Assembly: GCA_963793095.1 (NCBI GenBank)
Contig: CAWBYY010000003.1
Location: 1-64,000, forward strand
Length of the DNA: 64,000 bases
Source of the DNA: CAVWDI01 sp963793095
GTDB lineage: Bacteria; Chloroflexota; Anaerolineae; Anaerolineales; UBA4823
Direction of reading: 5' to 3'
The notes beneath the pieces were generated by a model. The model had not been told where the DNA came from, did no database searches, and worked only from the letters and a program-made list of their open reading frames with translations. Below, piece after piece: positions 1-7,299 of this stretch. The stretch's first letter is position 1; every line of letters starts with the position of its first letter. The position numbers were made by a program, and so were the translations under genes.

Positions 1-63
1 AGTCATCAATTGCGCTGAGAAGGTGGAATGCAATGTACTGTAGAATTATCTTAATCACTAATA

Positions 64-110
64 TACCCCCAAAGGTGGGGGTAATTTCTTCTAAACAATT
101 TGTGGGGGTA
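64..110. repeat. Short inverted plus direct repeat beside recombinase remnant
   Basis: TACCCCCA (64-71) and TGGGGGTA (76-83) form a perfect 8-bp inverted repeat with a 4-nt spacer. GTGGGGGTA occurs at 75-83 and again at 102-110. The repeats lie just past the stop of the decayed tyrosine recombinase, where arm or core sites of an integrating element would be expected. That role is inference; they could also be a simple hairpin. Positions 1-63 show nothing else I can support. Confidence 0.45.
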
Positions 111-154
111 TTGAGCGTTGGGTAGCGATTGTTGATTCTGGTTATGCAACCAGG

Positions 155-360
155 TTAGACACCATGGATTTCACTGTGTGTTATAAATACAACCAACTTT
201 TCTGCGTATTCGGATTGCATGCTGGGCATCAAATGTCCATAGACACCAAGGGTGAAGGACGGTCTGAAAAGTCTAACCATCCTTGAAACGATCAGCATCG
301 GGTCATCGTGGTTCAACATAAGTGAAGCTGTATTGTGCGCAGGTCGTGAATTTGGTTCTT
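155..360 (-). pseudogene. Tyrosine recombinase (phage/XerC-type integrase), decayed C-terminal fragment
   Basis: Reading the minus strand from about 360 down to the TAA at 155-157 gives the C-terminal catalytic end of a tyrosine recombinase. An HDLR box (the H-x-x-R motif) is followed, after a one-base shift, by a segment ending in the family's usual VYGHLMPS stretch, where the Tyr is the nucleophile. The usual GHS/H-box is altered to VRLF, so the conserved second His is missing. The N-terminal two thirds of the protein is absent and the fragment overlaps the end of the neighbouring decayed gene in another frame. It has no plausible start codon. I read it as the scar of an integrated element that once entered near the tRNA-Ala at 5836. 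The family call is firm; the link to that tRNA is inference. Confidence 0.7.
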
Positions 361-1045
361 AGATAAACATGTATCAAGAAGAAGGTTGTAATATCTCTCA
401 ATTGAATTAATTCAATAATCAGCCTTATATCACTAAAAGAAATTGGTAGAATTTTTTTCAAGTAAATCAGATCAAAATTATTTATTCCCACAAGAATGAT
501 CAGATTCTTTCTTGTTTTTTCTTGTGCATGCAGATCGTTATTTCCATTCCAAATAACGAAAATGTTGCAGTATTCTTCTAAATAATTTATCATCAAGAAT
601 AATTTTGTGGTAACTCCCTCTCCAATACTAAAACTAATTTAGTATTAAAAAGATTTTGTAAATAGCTGTATTCATAAAGCTGGCTTAATCCATCCCTTAA
701 TTGATTTCGAATATTGTCATCGGATAGTGTTTTAATTTCAAAAATATAATTTGTTGAATTTTACCCTAACAGCAAGATCAATTAATACATTCGGAAGGGG
801 GAATTACCTGAAGATTGAATTCTTTCCGCAACAAGATTTACCAAATTTATGTGTGTACTTTCAGCCCTTTCAAGGGCAACAAAATTTATTAAACTATTGA
901 TTATCTCACTAGCATCTCCTATCCTTTCGTGGACAAATTGATATTCTGTTAACTCAAATTTGTTGGGAAATATTGGCTCCTCAATATTTTTATAATTTAA
1001 AATTCCGCGACCTACAGGATCTATAATTCTGATTATTAATAATTT
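303..1045 (-). pseudogene. Decayed gene with ExK (PD-(D/E)xK-like) nuclease motif, frameshifted
   Basis: Minus-strand reading needs at least three frame changes (about 800, 740 and 590) to stay open, but each segment reads as ordinary protein. The 5' piece covers roughly 1045-800. A middle piece carries LIDLAV followed by IFEIKT, which resembles the D...ExK core of PD-(D/E)xK nucleases, and then a helical stretch rich in Leu/Tyr. The last piece, 596-303, is an open 97-residue frame. I do not recognise a named family. The nuclease suggestion rests only on the ExK pattern and its spacing from the preceding Asp. AT content matches the rest of the 1-5800 stretch. The gene is non-functional as written, and its 3' end runs into the recombinase remnant. 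Confidence 0.5.
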
Positions 1046-1179
1046 GCAAATTTAAAAATAAAGTTCAACCCAAAATATATTCATAATAAGGAAAATAAAA
1101 TATAAAGATAATCAGATATTAAATGCAATTCTCCTTGTATAATTATTGGGAATAAACCAAAGGACTTGGAGGGATAATA

Positions 1180-3259
1180 ATGGCTACATTTTTTGGAAAA
1201 CCTGGAAATGAGCCTGGTGATCAAATGCTATATAAGGCACTTGATAATTTACCCAAAGATGTAATTATCTATCCACAACCCAAATTAGTTTATAAAGACG
1301 AAACTTGTTATCCTGATTATGTCGTTGTGCACAAAGATCGGGGGGTTATTGTTTTGGAAGTAAAAGATTGGTTACAAATAACGAATAAGGACCATAAAAG
1401 AGCTTTGGTTTATCGACAACAAATTGGAGAATCTGCTTGGGAGAATAGCCCTATCGAACAAGCACGGTCAGCTGCGCATGTACTTGAAAAAATGCTAAAA
1501 GAAGATAAAGACTTAGTAAATTATGCAGGAAAATTAGATTTCCCGTATCGCTATGCAGGTGTACTCCCTAATCTTCCCCTCGAACAATTGAATGGCTTGA
1601 AAAATCTTGGGGGATAAATCATCTAATTGGGAGAGATGATCTGAAGACTGATCGAATTCAACAGAAAATCGAATCAATTCCAGCTCCTTTTACTTGTAAG
1701 ATGACAGAAAATCAGGTTCGATCTGTTTGCGCAATTCTCGACGATCGTAACAAAGTAATTGATCAAATATCTGGTGAATTTAAAGGTATATATAATCGCG
1801 ATCAAGAAGAAATTGCAAAAGAGCTAATTGAACCTTTAATTCATTCCGATGAATCAGAAAATCAAGTCGAACAATCAGCATTTGAGATGTTTAATTTGCC
1901 AAAGAAGAATGCCCGTGTAAAACATCTTGAATCGGGTATGCCGACAGAGGTTTCTGGTATAAAAAAGCATCTCATATTAGACTCCTCCGCGGATTTGCAG
2001 GTACTGGAAAAACAGATGTATTGATATTACGTGCTTTTTATCTTACGGAAAATTACCCCGAAATTGAAATTCTTGTAACAACATTTAATCGCCCAATATT
2101 AGAAGATCGATTACAGCCAGAACTGGATTGCATCAAAAATAAGGTGGATGTAATTACTTTTGACAGTTTATGCTCAAAGATTTTTGTGTTGAAACATGGT
2201 CAATGGATAAAACCTCAAGAAACTCTGGGGCTTATTAATAAGTTAGTTGAGAATAATTCGAGTATATCTGAAATTGGCAGTGATTTTATTGCAGAGGAAA
2301 TTGTTTGGTTGAAAGAAAGTGGGTTAACTGAAAGAAATCAATATATCAACTGTATTCGTGGTGGCAGGGGTAATGAAAGTCGTCGTAGATTATCAAAAAA
2401 AATGAAAAGTAAAATATTTGATATTTATGAAGAATATGAAAATGAATTAAAAGAGCTGCCGGCACATGATTGGGTAGATCTGCACGAAAAAACCTGGAAG
2501 TTATTACTAAATGGGGTAAAGCCTTTTAAAACTTATGATGCTATCCTAATAGATGAAGCTCAACATTTCGCTCCCACCTGGATGAAAGTTATCCAAGCCT
2601 TTCTAAACCCAGGCGGCAGCTTATTCATTAGTGACGATCCATCGCAAAGCGTATACCGTCTCTTTAGTTGGCGTCAGCGTGGAGTTGATGTTGTTGGTCG
2701 AACTAGGTGGTTGCGAATACCATATAGAAACACACGCCAAATATTTAAAGCTGCCTATTCTCTAATCAAGGATAATTTTGTGGCTCAGCAATTCCTAAGT
2801 GAAAGTGGAGAGCAAATTATCCCTGAGCAAGATCATGAGATCCTCCGAGAAGGGGAAAAACCTCAGGTCTATAATTTCAATTCATTCGAGAAAGAAAAAC
2901 ATTTTGTGTTTGAGGAGGTCAATAAGCTAATAAACATTGGTCTATTACCAGAAGAGATTGGACTTTTGCATACACAAAAGCACATACGTGAAACATATAG
3001 ACAAATACTTCCTCGCGGGTTAAAGGTCAATGAACCTCGTCGACAAACAGGTATGGAATATAAAGCGGTTTTTATTCCCCGTTTGCAAGATTTTTTTAAA
3101 CGGGACCCTAAACATTCCTATTATGAGGACCTAAATCGTAAACAACTGATTTTCTACATGACCATGGCCCGTGCACGAGACTATCTGTATCTATTGTATG
3201 GATATAAATGGCCAAAAGAGCTCGATCCAATTAATCCTTATGTGGAGTGGCATGAATAA
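1180..3259 (+). pseudogene. NERD-domain / UvrD-type (SF1) helicase, broken by two -1 frameshifts
   Basis: Three overlapping frames (1180-1617, 1614-2024, about 1967-3259) join into one protein of about 693 residues. The first piece is a NERD nuclease-like domain with a PDYVV Asp and a LEVKDW ExK motif. The middle piece is a linker. The third begins with Walker A GFAGTGKT and carries a helicase Walker B (AILIDEAQHF) and an Arg-rich C-terminal helicase region ending YMTMARARDYLYLLYG. The start at 1180 has a strong GGAGGG Shine-Dalgarno at 1168-1173 and a TATAAT-like box at 1138-1143. The first break is in a G5 run (1609-1613), the second in an A6 run (1961-1966). Both are -1 type and may be sequence errors. 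The second sits on an in-phase A_AAA_AAG heptamer, so recoding is possible. A second NERD helicase follows 70 nt downstream. A DNA-processing or defence role is inference. Confidence 0.75.
1944..1970 (+). promoter_or_regulatory. Possible -1 ribosomal frameshift site (A_AAA_AAG)
   Basis: A AAA AAG at 1961-1967 is in the right phase of the 1614-2024 frame (codons ATA AAA AAG). A -1 slip there enters exactly the frame carrying the Walker A motif. AGAGG at 1946-1950 lies 10 nt upstream, the spacing seen for the stimulatory Shine-Dalgarno in Escherichia coli dnaX. I see no convincing downstream stem-loop. A plain one-base loss in the A run explains the data equally well. Confidence 0.3.
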
Positions 3260-3329
3260 TACATATATTATAAGGCGGTAAAAATACACATTTATGTAAT
3301 TTTGTTTGGCTTGTAGAGGAATAGTAAAT

Positions 3330-5156
3330 ATGAGAGAAATTAATCATTACTCGATTAATCCAAGTTGGGAAGAAATCAATAATTTTCGTAATCCTCTAAC
3401 ACCTGGGGAACGTCAATTAGTAAGTTTCCTTGATGATGTTTTACCTGATAAGTGGGAAATATATGTACAACCGCATTTTAATGGAGATATACCAGACATT
3501 GTCATATTCAACCCATCAATTGGGATGATGATCTATGAGGTTAAAGATTGGCAAGCAGGAGCCTACCATACAGAGAAGAAGAAAATATCCAATAAACTCA
3601 TTAATACAGAAGAACTTATAAATCGTTACTATGTTACAGATAGTAGGGGTACTTATCACATACCAGGTCCGGTATCCCAGGTTTGTAGGTATCGGGACAA
3701 TCTAGTTAAACAATATGTTCCTTATATTGGGATGAAGATATATGAAGATCCATATCATCTTGCTGCTTTCAAGGTTGGTATATATTTCCACAATATGAAA
3801 ACTGAACAAGCGAGGGAGTTGGTACAAGAAGATTTAACTTATTGTTCTATATTTGGTCATGACCTCCTAAATTTTGAAAACCTTAATTTAATTGCACCAG
3901 ATTGGAACCGATTAAACACCATAACACTAATCCCAGAATGGGCAGATGAAATTCGAACATGGTTGAAACCCCCATTTCACACCCTTGAGCAAGGTCAGGA
4001 TCTAAAATTAACTACAGAACAAAATCTCCATACTAAACCATTACCACAAAAGCATCAGCGGCTCCGCGGAGTCGCTGGGAGTGGAAGAACTCTTGTGATA
4101 GCTCAAAGAGCTGCGAATCTCGCTCAGCAAGGCAAAAAAATACTAGTTGTTACATTCAATATTACGCTTTGGCACTATATAAAAGATCATGTTTCTAGGG
4201 CAAAACGAAAGTTCAATTGGGGCCAAATTGAATTCAAACACTTCCACGGATTCTGTAAAGATTTTCTTAATGAAAATGATATCTCTTGGCCCATCAGAGA
4301 AGATAGTATGGGGAACATCATTCTGGAAGAACCTGCTTTAAAAAAAATTAGCGAGACTTTGCAATCCGGCATAAATAAAAAAATTAGGGTTTATGATGCA
4401 ATCCTAATTGATGAAGGGCAAGATTTTAAAAAATCCTGGTATCAATTATTATGTCAATTTTTATCTGAAAATGACGAGTTATTATTTGTATGTGATGAAA
4501 GGCAGAATCTATACGATAGAGATCTTTCTTGGATTGATTCAATGACTGATACCAAATTCAGGGGCAGGTGGCGTGAATTGAAGGAAAGCCATCGTCTGCC
4601 TTATCCCATAATTGAAAAAGCAAACGAATTCGCTGATACTTTTATGGGAGGAGAAGGAATTAAACCAATACCAATTGAATATAATCTTTTATTAAAAGGA
4701 TTAGAACCACTGTTATTATGGAGAAACTTTAATTCAAAAAATGGATTCATTGTTTCAGCATGGGAATCCTTCATTTATCTACATAAAAATAGGAAAGAAC
4801 ACCCTCAAGATATCGTTATCTTGTCGCCAACACATTCAGAAGGAATGGAACTTGTAGAGTTTTTTAATGATAAAGGAATATTAGTGAACCATGTTTTTGT
4901 AGATGGAGAGAATCCATACCATAAAAAGATGTCATTTTGGATGGGTAATCCACGTTTGAAGATGTGTACAATTCATAGTTTTAAAGGATGGGAGTTAAAC
5001 AATGTAATACTAATCACACCTTTCGATGACCAATATCAGGATGGTTCGTTAGATAGATTATTGTATACGGCAATTACCCGATCCCGGAAAAATTTGATAG
5101 TACTTAACAGAAATTCAAGGTATTATAAATATGGTAAGGGATGGGATAATTTCTAA
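3330..5156 (+). CDS. NERD-domain / UvrD-type helicase with variant Walker A (GSGRT)
   Basis: This 608-residue protein has an N-terminal NERD nuclease-like domain (PDIVIF Asp and YEVKDW ExK motif, about residues 55-75) and a C-terminal SF1/UvrD-like ATPase. Walker A reads GVAGSGRT near residue 250, with Arg where Lys normally binds the ATP phosphates. Walker B is AILIDEGQDF, and the late helicase motifs include HSFKGWE and LYTAITRSRK. The ATG at 3330 is preferred over the upstream TTG at 3306 because AGAGGA at 3315-3320 is well spaced. It is the second of two tandem NERD helicases, 70 nt after the first, and shares the extreme AT richness of the island. The K-to-R change may abolish or weaken ATP hydrolysis; that is inferred, not shown. 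Function unknown; DNA repair or anti-phage activity are the likely categories. Confidence 0.8.
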   Translation: MREINHYSINPSWEEINNFRNPLTPGERQLVSFLDDVLPDKWEIYVQPHFNGDIPDIVIFNPSIGMMIYEVKDWQAGAYHTEKKKISNKLINTEELINRYYVTDSRGTYHIPGPVSQVCRYRDNLVKQYVPYIGMKIYEDPYHLAAFKVGIYFHNMKTEQARELVQEDLTYCSIFGHDLLNFENLNLIAPDWNRLNTITLIPEWADEIRTWLKPPFHTLEQGQDLKLTTEQNLHTKPLPQKHQRLRGVAGSGRTLVIAQRAANLAQQGKKILVVTFNITLWHYIKDHVSRAKRKFNWGQIEFKHFHGFCKDFLNENDISWPIREDSMGNIILEEPALKKISETLQSGINKKIRVYDAILIDEGQDFKKSWYQLLCQFLSENDELLFVCDERQNLYDRDLSWIDSMTDTKFRGRWRELKESHRLPYPIIEKANEFADTFMGGEGIKPIPIEYNLLLKGLEPLLLWRNFNSKNGFIVSAWESFIYLHKNRKEHPQDIVILSPTHSEGMELVEFFNDKGILVNHVFVDGENPYHKKMSFWMGNPRLKMCTIHSFKGWELNNVILITPFDDQYQDGSLDRLLYTAITRSRKNLIVLNRNSRYYKYGKGWDNF

Positions 5157-5794
5157 CTAATTTTGCTTGCCTTAAATTATTCAAAATTAAATTACACATG
5201 TAATTTCTAAATTGTTTAAGACTTTTTTTAATATTCCATGGCGGATACCATTGGATTATGGCTTGTCCTAAAAACTGATCCAATAGAAAAGTTTGGGGTA
5301 TAGCTTAATTCAGGTAAGGAGAATTCTACGGAAATTTTGTGATTTCTTGAGTCATCTTTGCTTCTTCATGTCAGGTGCAATTCTGGCAGAGTTCCGGTGC
5401 AGCCCCGGTGCAACCCTGTGCAACCGGCATAACAATACATGGAACCTTCGGATGGCCTTAATAGATGTAATAAAACCCCCATATACGGGACTAGATTTAT
5501 AATAAATCCCTATATATGGGCGATGGAAATCAAAGGAAAAATTCATTTAGTCGACCGCACTGAGAAGGCGCAGGGAGTAAAATACCTGGAAGGTGTTTGA
5601 GGCCGCTCAGGACTGCAATATAAAATTTCTGGAGAAAATAACGGCTGCCTTGAATAGCGGGCTACATATTCAATAATCCATTCCCCCTGGATTTATTATC
5701 TATTTGGGTTCTGGTTTCTTTACTCGCCCACCTTATGCAAAGATCAGAAAAGCGATGGCAACTCCCCCACCTGAAGAAGGGCAGGCATGCCTGG
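5157..5794. other. Gene-free stretch between the helicase pair and tRNA-Ala
   Basis: About 640 nt with no supportable gene. It contains the palindromic segment at 5478-5520 listed separately. The short open frames here lack ribosome binding sites and family resemblance. Composition shifts from strongly AT-rich at the left to moderate at the right, so the island boundary probably lies inside it. I found no convincing second copy of the tRNA 3' end that would mark an attachment site. Confidence 0.5.
5478..5520. repeat. Imperfect palindrome, nested
   Basis: CCCATATA (5478-5485) pairs with TATATGGG (5513-5520), and ATTTAT (5495-5500) pairs with ATAAAT (5502-5507) at the centre. Both half-sites also read as near-palindromes of the type CCC-N6/7-GGG. 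It could be an operator, a small hairpin or the remnant of a mobile element end. There is no neighbouring gene to decide between these. Confidence 0.4.
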
Positions 5795-5823
5795 TTGACG
5801 GATGGTTTATTTGAGATTAGAAT
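5795..5823 (+). promoter_or_regulatory. Sigma70-type promoter of tRNA-Ala
   Basis: TTGACG (5795-5800) and TAGAAT (5818-5823) are separated by 17 nt, and the tRNA begins 13 nt after the -10 box. The match to consensus and the position make this a good promoter candidate. Confidence 0.7.
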
Positions 5824-5835
5824 AACGCTGTCGTT

Positions 5836-5908
5836 GGGCCCATGGCGCAGCTGGGAGCGCGTCTCAATGGCATTGAGAAGGTCGTGGGTTCGAATCCCAC
5901 TGGGTCCA
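5836..5908 (+). tRNA. tRNA-Ala (anticodon GGC)
   Basis: The segment folds as a full cloverleaf. The acceptor stem is GGGCCCA with TGGGTCC, including the G3-U70 wobble that identifies alanine tRNAs. The D arm is GCGC/GCGC. The anticodon stem is TCTCA/TGAGA with loop ATGGCAT, giving anticodon GGC. The T arm is GTGGG/CCCAC around TTCGAAT. The discriminator is A and the CCA end is not encoded. It lies at the junction between the AT-rich island and the GC-rich ilvE-leuS block, a typical integration target, although no attachment duplication was found. Confidence 0.93.
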
Positions 5909-5916
5909 CAAAACCT

Positions 5917-5979
5917 CAGCGGTCCGCTTTCAGAGACCAACAAAAGGCAACCCTGTTGGCAGTTGAACGCTGACCGCTG
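5917..5979. repeat. Inverted repeat downstream of tRNA-Ala
   Basis: CAGCGGTC (5917-5924) and GACCGCTG (5972-5979) are exact complements, enclosing a smaller CCAACA/TGTTGG hairpin. No T-run follows, so it is not a classical terminator. It may help end or process the tRNA transcript. The right arm lies within the spacer of the ilvE-leuS promoter. Confidence 0.4.
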
Positions 5980-5991
5980 ATAAATTATAAA
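5963..5991 (+). promoter_or_regulatory. Sigma70-type promoter of the T-box/ilvE/leuS operon
   Basis: TTGAAC (5963-5968), a 17-nt spacer and TATAAA (5986-5991) place the transcript start near 5997, exactly at the first strand of T-box Stem I. Confidence 0.65.
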
Positions 5992-5996
5992 GTTGC

Positions 5997-6310
5997 GGCA
6001 GGAGCAGTAAGCCATCATACAGAGAGCTGGAGCGGAAAGGTGCGAATCCGGCGGTGTGTCCTGTGAACACAGGTCTGGGGGTTGTACCCGGACGGGGCTG
6101 AACTCGCCTGCCGTCCCAGAGATGGGGCAGACTCTGCCAGTGAAGCCCGGCACGCTTGGGGGCATAGCTGGCGGCGGGAACCGCCCGTTAGCGCGGTCCT
6201 GAGCGGCCTGAGTTAGAATGGGTAAAATAAACAATTACACAAGCAAACCAGGCAAACAGGGTGGTACCGCGGAGTATACCTTCGTCCCTGGCTGGCGAAG
6301 GTTTTTGTTT
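5997..6310 (+). ncRNA. T-box leader, leucine-type, upstream of ilvE-leuS
   Basis: Stem I is closed by GGCAGG (5997-6002) and CCTGCC near 6107-6112, and contains the AGAGAGC element around 6020. The specifier loop sequence GAACTC puts CTC (Leu) at 6103-6105. The conserved T-box GGGTGGTACCGCGG lies at about 6259-6272; its TGGT would pair with the ACCA end of a tRNA with discriminator A, as in tRNA-Leu. It is followed by a terminator hairpin. T-boxes read the charging state of the cognate tRNA: uncharged tRNA stabilises the antiterminator and lets transcription continue. Control of a branched-chain aminotransferase plus leucyl-tRNA synthetase by leucine charging is coherent. The T-box call is firm; the specifier assignment comes from alignment by eye. 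Confidence 0.88.
6278..6310 (+). terminator. Intrinsic terminator of the T-box leader
   Basis: CCTTCG (6279-6284) pairs with CGAAGG ending at 6301, followed by a T-run. It overlaps the side of the antiterminator next to the T-box sequence, so the two structures are mutually exclusive, as expected for this riboswitch class. Confidence 0.85.
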
Positions 6311-6333
6311 TAACTCAAATAGAGGAGATTAAC

Positions 6334-7263
6334 ATGTCGACACCACTGGCGGATTGGATCTGGTTCAACGGGGAATTTGTGGCCTGGGACAAGGCGAACG
6401 TGCATGTAACAACCCACGCGCTGCACTACGGCTCGAGCGTTTTTGAGGGCATCCGGGCGTACGCGACCCCGAAGGGACCGGCGGTGCTCGGGCTGGAGGC
6501 GCACGTGCGCAGGCTGTTTGATTCGTGCCGGATCATCCGGCTGGAAGTCCCGTATTCTCACGAACAAATTAGCCAATCGATCAAAGATACGATCCTGAAG
6601 AACGACCAGGAAAGCTGTTATATCCGGCCGATCGTCTTCAGAGGGGCGCACCGGCTGGGGGTGGACGGGCGGGCCTGCCCGACGGATGTGGTGATCATCA
6701 CGTTTCCGTGGGGTAGGTACCTGGGAGAGGAGGCGATTGAAAAAGGGGTGGATGTGATGGTCAGCTCCTGGCGCAGGATGGGACCTGACACCCACCCGGC
6801 GATGGCGAAAGCGGGCGGGAACTACCTGAACTCGCAGTTTATTGTCATGGAAGCGCGCGACCGCGGTTTTATCGAGGGGATCTCGCTGGACATGAACGGG
6901 TTTGTCAGCGAGGGCAGCGGCGAGAACATATTTCTGGTTTACAGGGACGTAATTTACACCCCGCCGATCGGGGCTTCGATCCTGGCGGGGATCACGCGCC
7001 AGTTTGTGATCACCCTGATCAAGGATTTCGGATATGAACTGCGGGAGGAGATGGTGCCGCGCGAGATGCTGTATATCGCCGATGAAATCTTCTTCACCGG
7101 GACGGCGGCTGAGATCACACCGATCAAGTCGGTTGACAATGTCGAGGTGGGCAGCGGGGGGCGCGGCCCGGTTACCGAAAGGCTGCAGGAGCAGTTCTTC
7201 GGGATTGTTTCGGGAGAAGCGCCCGACAGATTCAACTGGCTGACACAGGTTAGAGAAAAATAA
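6334..7263 (+). CDS. ilvE: Branched-chain amino acid aminotransferase
   Basis: IlvE transfers the amino group between glutamate and the 2-oxo acids of leucine, isoleucine and valine, the last step of their synthesis, using PLP in the cytoplasm. The 309-residue protein is of normal length for fold-type IV aminotransferases. The early HALHYGSSVFEGIRAY block, the PLP lysine in MAKAGGNY (K159) and the cofactor-binding EGSGENIF segment near 193-200 are all present. AGGAGA just before the ATG is a good ribosome binding site. It is the first gene after the leucine T-box and is followed 36 nt later by leuS, so both are probably on one transcript. GC content is much higher than in the upstream island. 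Confidence 0.95.
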   Translation: MSTPLADWIWFNGEFVAWDKANVHVTTHALHYGSSVFEGIRAYATPKGPAVLGLEAHVRRLFDSCRIIRLEVPYSHEQISQSIKDTILKNDQESCYIRPIVFRGAHRLGVDGRACPTDVVIITFPWGRYLGEEAIEKGVDVMVSSWRRMGPDTHPAMAKAGGNYLNSQFIVMEARDRGFIEGISLDMNGFVSEGSGENIFLVYRDVIYTPPIGASILAGITRQFVITLIKDFGYELREEMVPREMLYIADEIFFTGTAAEITPIKSVDNVEVGSGGRGPVTERLQEQFFGIVSGEAPDRFNWLTQVREK

Positions 7264-7299
7264 TCAAAAAATTCCGGTCTGGATGGAGCGATCTGGCTA

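Noticed and set aside
64..110. Start of a CRISPR array
   Set aside because: Repeats are only 9 nt, two of the three are inverted to each other, and spacing is irregular.
5735..5980. Open frame of 81 codons on the plus strand across tRNA-Ala
   Set aside because: It runs straight through the tRNA; the peptide is a familiar translation artefact of tRNA-Ala.
5662..6234. Open frame of 190 codons on the minus strand
   Set aside because: It covers the tRNA and T-box leader antisense; no family resemblance and no ribosome binding site.
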